Assembly (NCBI GenBank): GCA_947467145.1 | Contig: CANIGJ010000004.1 | Location: forward strand, 1-64,000 | Source: Rhodospirillaceae bacterium | GTDB taxonomy: Bacteria > Pseudomonadota > Alphaproteobacteria > Rhodospirillales > UBA2165 | Reading direction: 5' to 3' | Length of the DNA stretch: 64,000 nucleotides | Part shown: piece by piece, positions 30,341 through 40,981 of the stretch | How positions within the stretch are numbered: the first letter of the stretch is position 1 | Layout: each line of letters begins with the position of its first letter | Position numbers and translations under genes: made by a program | Notes under the pieces: generated by a model | What the model saw: the letters and a program-made list of their open reading frames with translations, nothing else | What the model was told of the DNA's origin: nothing | Databases searched by the model: none

Positions 30341-32257
30341 TCAGCCTTGAATGGTGTGTTGGCGATAACGCCGGCGGCGGAAGACCGCGAGCACAATCGC
30401 AATGATGGCCACGAGGACCGGCATCGTCCAGATATTGACGACCTTCAGGATGTTATCGAGACGTTCGATATCCTGACGCAGCGCCAACTGCACGTCGCGC
30501 AGTTCTTTACGCACCGACAGCAATTCCGCGCGCGACTGATCGAAGTCGCGGCGCTGCTGCGTGGTGAGCAGGGCTTGGGTGCCTTCCTCGTCGTTGATCT
30601 TGAGCTTGGAGACCTTTTCCTGAAGTTCTTTCAGGCGGCCCTGTAGCTCTTGTTCCTTGGCCCGGTAGCTCTCTTCCGCCTTATTGCGGATATTGATGAT
30701 GCGGTAGAACGGCCGCACCGACAGACCACGCGAACGCAGGCTGATCAGGTCTTCCGACCCGGAGAGGTTATCGAGCGCATTGACCACGAAATCGGCGTTG
30801 TTGGCGATCGGGGTCGACACCGTCTGGCCGAAGAACTTCTGCTCCTGCATCCAGAAGCGCGCGGTAATGAAGTCGGTATCGCCGACGACGATCAGATTGA
30901 TCGGCTCAGCGGATTCCTTCATGTGCGGCTTGAGTTCCAGCTTCGGCTTGTTCGGATCGGCGGGCTTTTCCGCATCCTTCGGATCGGCCGGCGGCGGGCC
31001 ATCGGGGAAGGCGCTTTTGACCTTGCCGGCAAAGCGCGCTGCCAGGGTGAACTTCTTGTCCTCGGACTTGAAGGCATCCATCAGGGCCTGCGGATTGGGC
31101 ATGTCCTGCACAAACTCGGTCGAGAGAAGTGCCGCTTCCGTACTCGTCTGGATCAGCGGCGTCATCTTGAGGCCGGAGGCTTCGGTCGTCGAAAGCGCGC
31201 CGGCTGAGGCCAGCATGATCGCGTTCAACTGGCCGGTGACGACGTCGTCGGTGTTGACGTTACGCTTGTCGAACTGGTTCCACGATAGATAGTCGATGAC
31301 CTGATCGCGACCGCGCACAGGGGCGTTGACGCGGACGGCGTGGGTGCGGTCGCCGACGAACTTGCCGTCCGTCATCTGGATGCCCCAGGTGTCGAACAGG
31401 CGGTTCAGATCGGACGGGCCGGCGCCGCCGGGACGGCGCGGATCGACACGCACGCTTTCGTTATACGGATCGATCAGGACCACGGCCTTGCCGCCGCGCA
31501 TCACATATTGATCGATGGCGTAGAGCGCCTTGTCCTTCAGGTTCTTCGGATGGGCGATGAGCAGCACGCTGATATCGTCCGGGATGACTTCTTGGTCGTT
31601 GTCGAGCGAGCTGATTTCGAAGAACTGCGAGATCTGCTGCAGGATCGGCCACGGCTGATATTGCAGCTGCGGATCGGCTTCGAGCGGCAGCGACGACAGC
31701 AGGCCAACCTTTTTCTTATCCGGATTGGCGAGCTCGTAGATCAGACGGGTGACGTCATATTCCAGGAACTGTTCGCGCTGCGGATTGAAGAACGGAACGG
31801 TGCGGCGGTCATCGGTCGAGTTGGTCGCGGCCAGGCCGAAATAGGCCTGCTCGCCGGACTGGTCGAGCGGGATGCCCTGAATGCCGAGGCGGACGGCTTC
31901 GTCCTCTTCGACCGAGAAGGGTTCCGGGTTGATGATCTTGAGATCGATCTTGCCGTTCGCGATCTCGGCATAATGTTCGAGCAGTTCGCGCACGCGCTTG
32001 GAATAGTTGCCGTGCGACGAGCTTTGTTCACCGAGCTTACGCGAATAATAGAAGCGGAAGGTGATCGGCTCGTCGATCGTCGCGATGATCTTCTTGCTGC
32101 CTGCCGCCAATGTGAACAGCTTGCTCTGGGTTAGGTCGACCTGGGCGTTGTGGATCGTCTGCGTCGACAGGATGTTGACGAAGAAGAGGAAGAGGCCGGC
32201 GACGACCAGGCTTATGGCCGTCAGCTTCGTGCGATCGAGGGAATTGAGGAATTTCAT
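30341..32257 (-). CDS. GldG-like ABC transporter auxiliary protein
   Basis: A 638-residue protein of the ABC_transp_aux (GldG) family. One N-terminal membrane helix (about 12-33) is followed by a large periplasmic domain opening DLTQSKLFTLAAGSKKI, with a GATase-like fold segment (YVMRGGKAVVLIDPYN). A charged coiled coil (about 560-610) leads to a C-terminal membrane helix and a basic RRRRYRQ tail. A low-complexity Pro/Lys/Asp stretch lies near 430-455. In Bacteroidetes GldG works with GldA and GldF in gliding; here the same set occurs without other gliding genes, so an envelope transport role is more likely. Confidence 0.88.
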   Translation of the reverse strand: MKFLNSLDRTKLTAISLVVAGLFLFFVNILSTQTIHNAQVDLTQSKLFTLAAGSKKIIATIDEPITFRFYYSRKLGEQSSSHGNYSKRVRELLEHYAEIANGKIDLKIINPEPFSVEEDEAVRLGIQGIPLDQSGEQAYFGLAATNSTDDRRTVPFFNPQREQFLEYDVTRLIYELANPDKKKVGLLSSLPLEADPQLQYQPWPILQQISQFFEISSLDNDQEVIPDDISVLLIAHPKNLKDKALYAIDQYVMRGGKAVVLIDPYNESVRVDPRRPGGAGPSDLNRLFDTWGIQMTDGKFVGDRTHAVRVNAPVRGRDQVIDYLSWNQFDKRNVNTDDVVTGQLNAIMLASAGALSTTEASGLKMTPLIQTSTEAALLSTEFVQDMPNPQALMDAFKSEDKKFTLAARFAGKVKSAFPDGPPPADPKDAEKPADPNKPKLELKPHMKESAEPINLIVVGDTDFITARFWMQEQKFFGQTVSTPIANNADFVVNALDNLSGSEDLISLRSRGLSVRPFYRIINIRNKAEESYRAKEQELQGRLKELQEKVSKLKINDEEGTQALLTTQQRRDFDQSRAELLSVRKELRDVQLALRQDIERLDNILKVVNIWTMPVLVAIIAIVLAVFRRRRYRQHTIQG

Positions 32258-32264
32258 GGCTGCC

Positions 32265-32999
32265 TCATGCCCCCCGGGTTAGATCGACGATGGCGGTGTT
32301 CACGTAGAGGAACACGCCGATCAGGCTGGCGAAATAAACGACGTCGCGCAGATCGATCACGCCGCGGGTGATGACGTTGAAATGAGTGAGGAACGACAGG
32401 CCACGGATCGTGTCGAGCACGAAGTCCGGCGCCCAGCCCTGGAAGAAGGACTGCACCAGTTCCACGCCACTCATCAGGAACAAGAAGCAGACGACCGCCG
32501 AGATGATGAAGGCGATAACCTGGTTCTTGGTGACGGCCGACAGGCACGAGCCGATGGCAAGGTAGCCGCCCGCCATGACGAGGCTGCCGATATAGCTGGC
32601 GAAGATCACGCCGTTATCGGGCTCGCCCAGATAATTGACCGTGATCCAGAGCGGGAAGGTGAATACCAGTGCGATCGCGATGAACGACCAGGCGGCGAGA
32701 TATTTCCCGATCACCACGGCCCAAATCGGCATCGGCAGGGTCAGCAGCAGCTCGACCGTGCCGGTCTTACGCTCTTCCGCCCACAGCCGCATCGAGACGG
32801 CCGGGATCAAGAACAGGTAGAGCCAGGGATGGAAATTGAAGAACGAATTAAGGTCGGCCTGGCCGCGCTCGAAGAAGTTGCCGACGAAGAATGTCAGCGC
32901 GCCGGACAATCCGAGAAAAATGCAGATAAAGACGTAAGCGAGCGGCGTAGAAAAATACGCTCCGATCTCGCGTTTGATGGTCACCCAAACGTAGCGCAT
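32265..32999 (-). CDS. GldF-like ABC transporter permease
   Basis: A 244-residue ABC-2-type permease with about six membrane helices and the typical N-terminus for this group (TIKREIGAYFSTPLAYVF). The ATG at 32999 is chosen because AGGGGA lies upstream and the alternative extension to 33146 is not membrane-like and overlaps the ATPase gene. It follows the ATPase gene by 20 bp and precedes the GldG-like gene by 7 bp, forming one operon. Confidence 0.9.
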   Translation of the reverse strand: MRYVWVTIKREIGAYFSTPLAYVFICIFLGLSGALTFFVGNFFERGQADLNSFFNFHPWLYLFLIPAVSMRLWAEERKTGTVELLLTLPMPIWAVVIGKYLAAWSFIAIALVFTFPLWITVNYLGEPDNGVIFASYIGSLVMAGGYLAIGSCLSAVTKNQVIAFIISAVVCFLFLMSGVELVQSFFQGWAPDFVLDTIRGLSFLTHFNVITRGVIDLRDVVYFASLIGVFLYVNTAIVDLTRGA

Positions 33000-33019
33000 C
33001 GAAAGTCCCCTGCCCCTTT

Positions 33020-33754
33020 TTAGTGCTTGGTCGTCAGTTCGCGGAACACGTCGTCCAGATGGCGCGTCGGCGAACGGCTCGCCAGTGCCTCCGGCGTTCC
33101 GTCGAAGACGAGCTTGCCGTGCGCGATGATGACGGCGCGCGTGCACACCGCCGTCACCTCTTCGAGGATATGCGTCGAGATCACGATGGCCTTATCGGCT
33201 GCCATCGTCTTGATCAGTTCGCGTACCTGAAATTTCTGGTTGGGATCGAGACCGTCTGTCGGCTCGTCGAGGATCAGCACTTCGGGATCGTGCAGAATCG
33301 CCTGCGCGAAACCGACGCGGCGTTTAAAGCCCTTCGACAGCGTCTCGATCGGGCGGTTGAACACCGGCTCAAGGCCCAGGCGTTGCACCGCAAGATGAAT
33401 GCGTCGTTTCTTTTCCTCGCCGGCGAAACCACGCACCTCGGCGATAAAGCCCAGGAATGCTTCCGTCGTCATGTCGCCGTACAGCGGTGCGCCTTCCGGC
33501 AGGTAGCCGACGTGATGGCGCGATTCCAAGGCTTGGTTCTCGACATCGAAGCCGCACACGCTCGCTGTGCCCGACGTAATCGGCAGATACCCGGTCACCA
33601 TCTTCATGGTGGTCGACTTGCCCGCACCGTTCGGCCCCAGGAAGCCCAGAACCTCACCGCGCTTGACCGTAAATGTGATGTTGTCGACAGCCGTAAGCGC
33701 GTCGAAGCGCTTAGTGAGACCTTGGATGGAGATCATCTCATCCGGACCGCTCAT
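33020..33754 (-). CDS. GldA-like ABC transporter ATP-binding protein
   Basis: A 244-residue ABC ATPase: Walker A GPNGAGKST near residue 41, a variant signature LSKGFKRR, Walker B VLILDEPTDGLD and switch histidine in VISTHI. The LSKGxxRR signature is usual for GldA/NatA-like exporters. First gene of the four-gene unit. GGGGAGGAC precedes its ATG. The GroEL gene upstream on the same strand is separated by a hairpin, so this unit probably has its own promoter in the 136-bp gap. Confidence 0.93.
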   Translation of the reverse strand: MSGPDEMISIQGLTKRFDALTAVDNITFTVKRGEVLGFLGPNGAGKSTTMKMVTGYLPITSGTASVCGFDVENQALESRHHVGYLPEGAPLYGDMTTEAFLGFIAEVRGFAGEEKKRRIHLAVQRLGLEPVFNRPIETLSKGFKRRVGFAQAILHDPEVLILDEPTDGLDPNQKFQVRELIKTMAADKAIVISTHILEEVTAVCTRAVIIAHGKLVFDGTPEALASRSPTRHLDDVFRELTTKH

Positions 33755-33847
33755 GAAGTCCTCCCCAGGACGAAGCCGCGAGGGCGTTCGTTACGTCCCC
33801 AAAATTCGATACGGCGAAGTGTAGATTTAATTCAGGCGAAAATGAGG

Positions 33848-33873
33848 CGGGCGCAGGTTTTTGCCGGCGCCCG
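33848..33873 (-). terminator. Probable groEL terminator hairpin
   Basis: CGGGCGC at 33848-33854 and GCGCCCG at 33867-33873 form a 7-bp stem 18 bp beyond the groEL stop. On the minus strand the stem is followed by GCCTCATTTT rather than a clean T-run, so termination strength is uncertain. Confidence 0.55.
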
Positions 33874-33890
33874 TTTCATATTAGCAGAGG

Positions 33891-35546
<1,656 letters not shown>

Positions 35547-35586
35547 CTATGTGCCTACAATCGTATTCAATCGTGAATTCAAACGA

Positions 35587-35904
35587 TTAGGCGGCTTTCT
35601 TGGATTTCTTGGTCTCGACTTCGACAATGCCGAGGATGTCGGATTCGCGCAGGATGATGAGATCTTCACCATCGACTTTAACTTCCGTTCCGCCGTATTT
35701 GCTGAACAGGACGCGGTCGCCGGCCTTCACGTCGAGCGGCGTCACCTTGCCTTCGTCGTTGCGCACGCCCGGGCCGGTGGCGATCACTTCGCCTTCCGAC
35801 GGCTTTTCCTGTGCGGTATCGGGAATGATGATGCCGCCCTTGGTCTTCTGCTCTTCGGCGACGCGGCGAACCAACACGCGGTCATGAAGCGGTTTGAACC
35901 CCAT
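35587..35904 (-). CDS. groES: Co-chaperonin GroES
   Basis: A 105-residue Hsp10 that caps GroEL. The opening [14 protein letters not shown] and the mobile loop ([13 protein letters not shown]) are typical, as is [17 protein letters not shown]. The ATG at 35904 has GGAGG 5-9 nt upstream, deciding against the GTG-type start at 35916. A longer, lysine-rich C-terminus ([10 protein letters not shown]) than in E. coli is visible. Confidence 0.97.
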   Translation of the reverse strand: MGFKPLHDRVLVRRVAEEQKTKGGIIIPDTAQEKPSEGEVIATGPGVRNDEGKVTPLDVKAGDRVLFSKYGGTEVKVDGEDLIILRESDILGIVEVETKKSKKAA

Positions 35905-35943
35905 ACTTTCCTCCAAAAATCTTTGAGTTAATCCCGGGGCGAG

Positions 35944-35970
35944 TTAGCACTCACCCCACGAGATTGCTAA
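35944..35970 (-). promoter_or_regulatory. CIRCE operator (HrcA binding site)
   Basis: TTAGCACTC, nine spacer bases, then GATTGCTAA: the classic 9-9-9 inverted repeat with one mismatch (T for G) in the second arm. It lies 40 bp before the groES start, in the 5' leader. HrcA repression relieved by heat is expected. Confidence 0.95.
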
Positions 35971-35999
35971 CACCTAGGTTCCGGGGGCCGGAAGGTCAA
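35971..35999 (-). promoter_or_regulatory. Probable groES promoter
   Basis: On the minus strand CTTGACC (35994-36000) is followed after 17 bp by TAGGTG (35971-35976), directly before CIRCE. The CTTG...CCTAnnT layout resembles alphaproteobacterial heat-shock or housekeeping promoters. Position next to CIRCE supports it. Confidence 0.6.
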
Positions 36000-36089
36000 G
36001 GGTTTCCGCCGAATTTTCATGGAGATTTCTTATTTAGAGGTGGCTTTCAGCAGCACTCTCTAGGTGATGCTGCTAAACTATTGAAATAA

Positions 36090-36118
36090 TTGACTATTTT
36101 TTGCAACTACGGTTACAG
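36090..36118 (+). promoter_or_regulatory. Possible usg promoter
   Basis: TTGACT at 36090-36095 and a weak TTACAG at 36113-36118 with a 17-bp spacer lie in an AT-rich patch 42 bp before the usg start. The -10 match is poor. Confidence 0.3.
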
Positions 36119-36159
36119 TTTCAGCGTTGATGTTTTATCGACACTGAAAAGGGCGTCAC

Positions 36160-36429
36160 ATGTTGCACCGTCGCGTTCCCCAGATCATCCATCCTTATTG
36201 CTTGGCCACCACGGAAGTCCTGTACCGGCTGCCCGATTATCCGCACCTGTTACAGAGCTTTACCTGGCAAACCATGGATATTGCGCCCGAATTCCCTTCC
36301 GTGGCCAAGTTCCTGGCCCATTGGGAGAAAAATATCGAGGCGGTCATCCATTCGGTGAAGGTGGCGAGCAAGGCGCTGGCGCGGCCGGCGGAATTCCGCC
36401 GGGTCGACGCGGTCTGGACGCTGCACTGA
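36160..36429 (+). CDS. usg: Usg-family small protein
   Basis: An 89-residue protein of the alphaproteobacterial Usg family (named for a gene near trp genes in Caulobacter), whose function is unknown. Recognisable features are YRLPDYPHLLQSFTWQ and the aromatic-rich middle. No membrane segment. It is divergent from groES and converges on the TVP38-type gene with 4 bp between stops, so it is probably a single-gene unit. Confidence 0.8.
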   Translation: MLHRRVPQIIHPYCLATTEVLYRLPDYPHLLQSFTWQTMDIAPEFPSVAKFLAHWEKNIEAVIHSVKVASKALARPAEFRRVDAVWTLH

Positions 36430-36433
36430 GCGT

Positions 36434-37129
36434 TTAGTCTTCGTTTGCTTCCAGGTCGGGGGCGAGGGCGGCGACGGCGCGGTCGCGCCGGTATTTGCGG
36501 AACAGCAGAACGCCGAAAATCGATGCGGCGGCAAAGAGGATGACCGACAAGCTGATGCGTAATTCAGGATCGAGCGTTATCCCGCTGCCCAGCAACGCGA
36601 AAATCAAGGTCTGCGGGATATAGCCGAGAATTGACGCGGCGACGAAATGGGTTCCGCGCGCTTGTGAAAGGCCTGCCGCCAAGTTGGTCGCCAAGTTGTT
36701 GCCGAACGGCAGGAATCGGATGAGCAACGTGGCGACGAAGGTATTGTCGCTCAAAAAGGCGTCGACCCTTTTGAAGCGCGCCGGCAGACGTTCGGCCACC
36801 ATGGCGCGGGCGATATAGCGCGCCACCAGGAAGGCGAGCGCGCACCCGATCGCCGACGAAATCAGCGCATAGGTGAATCCCTCGACGAGGCCGAAGGCAT
36901 AACCGGCGAGGAACGACAGGATCTGGCGCGGGAAACCGCCGGCGCCCAGGATCGATGCCGCAGCGATGAAAATCAGTTCGCCCTGGATACCGTTCTGGCG
37001 GACATGCTGATCCATCCAGGCCTCGTCGAGCATGCCGGCAATGCCGAATTCCTTCAGCAGCAGGCCGGCGGCGGCCAGGATCGCGATGAGGGCTATACCG
37101 CGCAACAATGCGCGCAGACTGAAAATCAT
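36434..37129 (-). CDS. TVP38/TMEM64 (DedA-like) membrane protein
   Basis: A 231-residue inner membrane protein with five to six helices of the SNARE-associated/VTT fold. The family motifs GAGGFPRQILSFLAGYAFG and RFLPFGNNLATNLAAG are present; proteins with this fold move or scramble lipids. The ATG (37127-37129) overlaps the stop of the glycosyltransferase gene by one base (TGATG), so the two are translationally coupled. This pairing suggests handling of a lipid-linked sugar. Confidence 0.9.
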   Translation of the reverse strand: MIFSLRALLRGIALIAILAAAGLLLKEFGIAGMLDEAWMDQHVRQNGIQGELIFIAAASILGAGGFPRQILSFLAGYAFGLVEGFTYALISSAIGCALAFLVARYIARAMVAERLPARFKRVDAFLSDNTFVATLLIRFLPFGNNLATNLAAGLSQARGTHFVAASILGYIPQTLIFALLGSGITLDPELRISLSVILFAAASIFGVLLFRKYRRDRAVAALAPDLEANED

Positions 37130-37869
37130 CAGATATCCTCGGCGACCTCGGCCGTGATGCCGCGCTCGATCAGCCAGGCGACGCCGCGCACGTCGGCGAT
37201 GCCGACGACCAGGCGGTCCCAGGTGCCGTATTTCGATGCGCCGCGTTCGCGGGCGCGATGCGCGACGGGAACCGAACGCACGATACCGCCGGCGCGGATC
37301 ATCAAGGCCGGCAGGAAGCGGTGCATATGATCGAAGGCCGGGAAGGCCAAGAAGACATCGCGGCCGAACAGCTTCAACCCGCAGCCCGTGTCCGGCGTGT
37401 CGTCCTTCAATTTGCCGGCGCGGTAGCCGTTGGCCAGTTTCGACGAGATGCGCTTGATCCAACTGTCGCGCCGCGTCGTGCGATGGCCGGCCAGCATGAG
37501 CGGCTGCTGACTCTGATGAGCGCGATAGAGCTCGAACAGTTTCGGAATGTCGGCCGGGTCGTTCTGGCCGTCGCCGTCCAATGTTGCAATCACAGCAGCG
37601 CGCGCGGCTTTGACGCCGGTCAGCACGGCCGCACTCTGGCCGCGCCGGCGGGCATGGCGCTGCGCGCGCAACATCGGGAATTCGGCGCGCAAGCTTCGCA
37701 GCCGTTCGAAACTGCCGTCGGTCGAGCCGTCGTCGATATACACGATTTCAAAGGCAGCACGCCCCGTCAGCGCGGCCGCGATCTCGCGGACCAAGGGCGC
37801 GATATTCTCGGCCTCGTTCATCACGGGGACGACGACCGATAGCTCGGGAGGAAGGGGGGCCTCTGCCAT
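37129..37869 (-). CDS. Family 2 glycosyltransferase (polyprenyl-phosphate type)
   Basis: A 246-residue GT-A-fold glycosyltransferase resembling dolichyl-phosphate mannose synthase. Nucleotide-sugar motifs are SVVVPVMNEAENI at the N-terminus, YIDDGSTDGS and the metal-binding DGDGQNDP. There is no C-terminal membrane domain, as in the short soluble-type members. It probably loads a sugar onto undecaprenyl phosphate; the coupled TVP38-like gene would act in the membrane step. Confidence 0.9.
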   Translation of the reverse strand: MAEAPLPPELSVVVPVMNEAENIAPLVREIAAALTGRAAFEIVYIDDGSTDGSFERLRSLRAEFPMLRAQRHARRRGQSAAVLTGVKAARAAVIATLDGDGQNDPADIPKLFELYRAHQSQQPLMLAGHRTTRRDSWIKRISSKLANGYRAGKLKDDTPDTGCGLKLFGRDVFLAFPAFDHMHRFLPALMIRAGGIVRSVPVAHRARERGASKYGTWDRLVVGIADVRGVAWLIERGITAEVAEDI

Positions 37870-37934
37870 GGGGGAAGCAAATACACGGGGTTTGCCCCGG
37901 TTGAAAGAGGCCCGTTCCCCTATGCCTATAAGTC

Positions 37935-38390
37935 ATGGCTCTCGGCCAATCGGCGCGCTATAAACCTGGCATGGCTGACGATTACGCTGGCGACGTACCG
38001 CCGAAAAAGGCGTGGGATATCCTGTCGACGGACAAGGATGCCGTTCTGGTGGACGTGCGCACCGACGCCGAATGGTTGTTTGTGGGCGTTCCCGACCTCG
38101 CCGGTCTCGGCAAGGAGCCGGTCAAGATCGCCTGGCAGACCTATCCCGGCATGGCGCTGAACCCGACCTTCGTCGATGCGGTAAAGGCGGCGGCCCCCAA
38201 CAAAGATGCGCAGATTCTGTTCCTGTGCCGCTCCGGCCAGCGGTCCAAAAGTGCGGCCATCGCGCTGACCCAGGTCGGCTATGGCCGCTGCTACAATATC
38301 TCCGAAGGGTTCGAAGGCGATAAAGATGCCGCCGGCCATCGCAGCACCTTCGCCGGCTGGAAATTCGCCGGCCTGCCCTGGAAACAGTGA
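37935..38390 (+). CDS. Rhodanese-like domain protein
   Basis: A 151-residue single rhodanese domain, with the catalytic loop CRSGQRS (C98) able to carry a persulfide, and the VDVRTDAEW motif. It may transfer sulfane sulfur or sense redox state. A second in-frame ATG at 37971 (MADDYAG) is a plausible alternative start. Its stop overlaps the start of the DUF2946-like gene (GTGA), linking it to the copper operon. Confidence 0.9.
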   Translation: MALGQSARYKPGMADDYAGDVPPKKAWDILSTDKDAVLVDVRTDAEWLFVGVPDLAGLGKEPVKIAWQTYPGMALNPTFVDAVKAAAPNKDAQILFLCRSGQRSKSAAIALTQVGYGRCYNISEGFEGDKDAAGHRSTFAGWKFAGLPWKQ

Positions 38391-38803
38391 GCGCGCGGCC
38401 CAAACATTTCTGGCGTTTGGCGACGGCCTGGACCACGGTCGCCGCTCTTCTGTTCCATGTCGCGATCCTGCTCGCGCCCACCTATGTGCGGGCCGCCGAC
38501 GGTCTCGGCAATTCTGTCATCCTGTGTTCGTCCTTCGGCCAATCCAGTGTGGCGCTCGCCGATCTCGACGGCGATCAGGTGCCGGATCAAATACCCGAGA
38601 AGAATTCGGCGCCGTCCGGGTCGGTCTTCTGTCCGATCTGTGCGGCGGCTTATCTCACTGGGACGGCGCTCCCGTCGGCCGAAACGATCCTGCCACAGCC
38701 GAGCCTTTCGGCTGCCATCGTCACCGTCACGCGCGACGAACGCGCATCATCGCTCTTTCGCACCACGGGCAGCGGCCCGCGCGCTCCTCCGTCGATCATC
38801 TGA
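38387..38803 (+). CDS. DUF2946-like small exported protein
   Basis: A 138-residue protein with an N-terminal hydrophobic helix (about 14-36, signal or anchor) and a periplasmic part with a CPIC motif near residue 82. It starts with GTG overlapping the rhodanese stop. Small proteins of this kind with a CPxC-like motif commonly sit beside YcnI, CopC/CopD and Sco genes and are annotated DUF2946; metal binding by the two cysteines is likely but unproven. Overall similarity is weak, so the family call is moderate. Confidence 0.6.
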   Translation: MSARPKHFWRLATAWTTVAALLFHVAILLAPTYVRAADGLGNSVILCSSFGQSSVALADLDGDQVPDQIPEKNSAPSGSVFCPICAAAYLTGTALPSAETILPQPSLSAAIVTVTRDERASSLFRTTGSGPRAPPSII

Positions 38804-38860
38804 CTTTTTGTGTGGGCCGCGATTGCGGCCTCGTCAGTCGATTTTTATCGGAGTTGTTCC

Positions 38861-39379
38861 ATGCGCTTTTCCTTTGCGCTTCCGGTCGCCATTTCAGCGC
38901 TGCTTGTTTCTGCATCTGCCTTCGCTCACGTCACGCTCGATGCGCGCGAAGCCCCCACTGATTCCTATTTCAAGGCCGTCTTCAATGTGCCGCACGGTTG
39001 CGAGGGTTCGCCGACCACGCGCATTCGTGTGCGTATCCCCGACGGTGTCACCAGCGTGAAGCCGCAGCCCAAGCAGGGCTGGGATTTGGCGACCGTCAAA
39101 ACGAAACTCGCCACACCGACGAAGGGCAGCCACGGCGAAGCAATCACCGAAGCCATCACCGAGGTCGCGTGGAGCGGCGGCCGGTTGCTCGACGAACATA
39201 TCGACGAGTTCATGATGCAGATCCGCCTGCCGAATGCGGCGCCGGGCACGGTGTTGTATTTCCCGATCGTGCAGGACTGCGAAAAGGGTATCACGCGCTG
39301 GATCGAAATCCCCGAGCCCAACGCCAAGCCGGGCGGGTTGAAGGAGCCGGCGCCGGCGTTGCGCCTCATCGCGAAATAA
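38861..39379 (+). CDS. YcnI-domain (DUF1775) copper-binding protein
   Basis: A 172-residue exported protein. Signal peptidase cleavage after FA (residue 22) would leave H23 as the first mature residue (HVTLDAREAP), the arrangement used by YcnI proteins to bind Cu(II) through a single-histidine brace. The remainder matches DUF1775 (FNVPHGCEGSPTTRIRV and PKQGWDL). CGGAG precedes the ATG at 38861; an upstream GTG-type start at 38810 would spoil the signal peptide. First of four closely spaced copper genes. Confidence 0.9.
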   Translation: MRFSFALPVAISALLVSASAFAHVTLDAREAPTDSYFKAVFNVPHGCEGSPTTRIRVRIPDGVTSVKPQPKQGWDLATVKTKLATPTKGSHGEAITEAITEVAWSGGRLLDEHIDEFMMQIRLPNAAPGTVLYFPIVQDCEKGITRWIEIPEPNAKPGGLKEPAPALRLIAK

Positions 39380-39399
39380 TGACGCCCAAGCCGTAACCG

Positions 39400-40974
39400 A
39401 TGATGCGCGCGCTTCTCACATTGCTGATCGTGCTGCTCTGCACGGCGGAGGCGCGCGCCCATTCGGTATTACTTGAAACCAGTCCGTCGGACCGTTCCGT
39501 CGCACAACTTGCGCCCGATGTCATCGTGCTGCGCTTCAACGAGGCGGTGCAACCCATCGTCGTCGATGTGCGCGATGCGTCGACGCAGCGCATGGCGGTG
39601 GACGTGCTCGTCGTCGATCACGAGCTGCATGTCGTGCCGCGCGGTCCGCTGCCGTCCGGCGCCTATTTCGTGTCCTATCGCGTCACGTCGGCCGATTCCC
39701 ATCCCGTGGCTGGTTCGTTCCTGTTCGCGGTCGGTCAGGCGCCGGCGCAATGGGCGGAGCCGAGCCTCAATGTCGGCGCCTATACGGTTTGGATGTGGGC
39801 GGCGGCGATCAACCGCTCGGTGTTCTTGGCTGCTGTTTTCTTGTGCATTGGCGGCCTGATATTTGGTTTCGTCGTGCGCAGTGCACATCCGTTGCGCCCG
39901 ATAATTCGCCGTGCGGCCATCATCGGTATCGCGACGGCGATTGCCGGGATTTTCCTCCAAGGCGGTGTGCTGTTGGACGCGGCCGATGCTGTGCCGTGGG
40001 ACGGCGCGATCTGGCGCGTCGGGTTCGACAGCACGCGCGGGCAGGCGTTTCTCCTTGCTGCATGCGGCTTGCTATTAAGTACCTTGCCCCGATTGCTGCT
40101 TGCCGCGATCGGCGTCTTCGTGGTCATCGCCAGCTTCGCGCTGTCCGGCCATGCCGCGACGGCCAGTCCGGACTGGATCGCGATCCCGACCTTGTTGCTG
40201 CATGTTGGCGCGGTCGCGTTCTGGCTCGGCTCCTTCGCGCCGCTGCTGGCCGCCTTGCCGAATGCGCATCCCGTGCGGCTGGGCATCTTTCGTCGCTTTT
40301 CCGATCTCGCGATGGTGCTGGTGCCGCAACTGATCCTCGCCGGGATCATTCTCGCCATCCTGCAGATCCGCACGTCCGATGCGTTTTTCGCCTCGACCTA
40401 CGGATTGCTGCTGACGTTGAAGCTGTCCTTCGTCGGGCTGTTGCTGGTGATCGCGATTTGCAATCGCTGGATCCTGCTGCCCGAAATGATCGACAATATC
40501 GACGGTCATGCGGGACGCTTCCGCCGCGCGATCCAAGGCGAGTTGGCGCTCGGTTTCGCGGTGCTATGCGCGACGGCGTTCCTGGCGCAGACCGTGCCGC
40601 CGCGCTCGACCCTCGATCACGAAACCGCAGTGGCCAATGCGGCGCGCGGTGCTGGGCAGACATCGTTGATCGTCGCGCGCGATTATAAAGCGTTGCTCGC
40701 CGTGTCGCCGGCACGACCGGGACGCAACAACATTCGCGTGCGGATTTTCAGGCCCGACGACCGTCTGATCGATCCGCTCGAAGTATCGATCGATCTGTCG
40801 AACGCGGAGGCTGGCATCGGGCCTCTGCACCGCACGCTCGCATCGGTCGATGATGGTTATTTCGACTATAGCGGCCCCGAGCTGGCCGTTGCCGGCCGTT
40901 GGAGCATCCGCATCGAAGCGCTGATCGACGATTTCCAGAAGGCGATTTTCGAAACCGAAATTTTGATTAAGTGA
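39400..40974 (+). CDS. CopC-CopD fusion, copper import/resistance protein
   Basis: A 524-residue fusion. After a signal peptide the CopC domain begins at H21 (HSVLLETSPS), with D99 and H101 in DSHPVAG completing a Cu(II) site. Eight membrane helices of the CopD family follow (about 130-385), then a C-terminal periplasmic beta domain of about 120 residues. It probably takes copper from the periplasm toward the cytoplasm or membrane. Two adjacent ATGs (39400 and 39403) can serve as start. Sco follows after 7 bp. Confidence 0.93.
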   Translation: MMRALLTLLIVLLCTAEARAHSVLLETSPSDRSVAQLAPDVIVLRFNEAVQPIVVDVRDASTQRMAVDVLVVDHELHVVPRGPLPSGAYFVSYRVTSADSHPVAGSFLFAVGQAPAQWAEPSLNVGAYTVWMWAAAINRSVFLAAVFLCIGGLIFGFVVRSAHPLRPIIRRAAIIGIATAIAGIFLQGGVLLDAADAVPWDGAIWRVGFDSTRGQAFLLAACGLLLSTLPRLLLAAIGVFVVIASFALSGHAATASPDWIAIPTLLLHVGAVAFWLGSFAPLLAALPNAHPVRLGIFRRFSDLAMVLVPQLILAGIILAILQIRTSDAFFASTYGLLLTLKLSFVGLLLVIAICNRWILLPEMIDNIDGHAGRFRRAIQGELALGFAVLCATAFLAQTVPPRSTLDHETAVANAARGAGQTSLIVARDYKALLAVSPARPGRNNIRVRIFRPDDRLIDPLEVSIDLSNAEAGIGPLHRTLASVDDGYFDYSGPELAVAGRWSIRIEALIDDFQKAIFETEILIK

Positions 40975-40981
40975 GAAAAGT

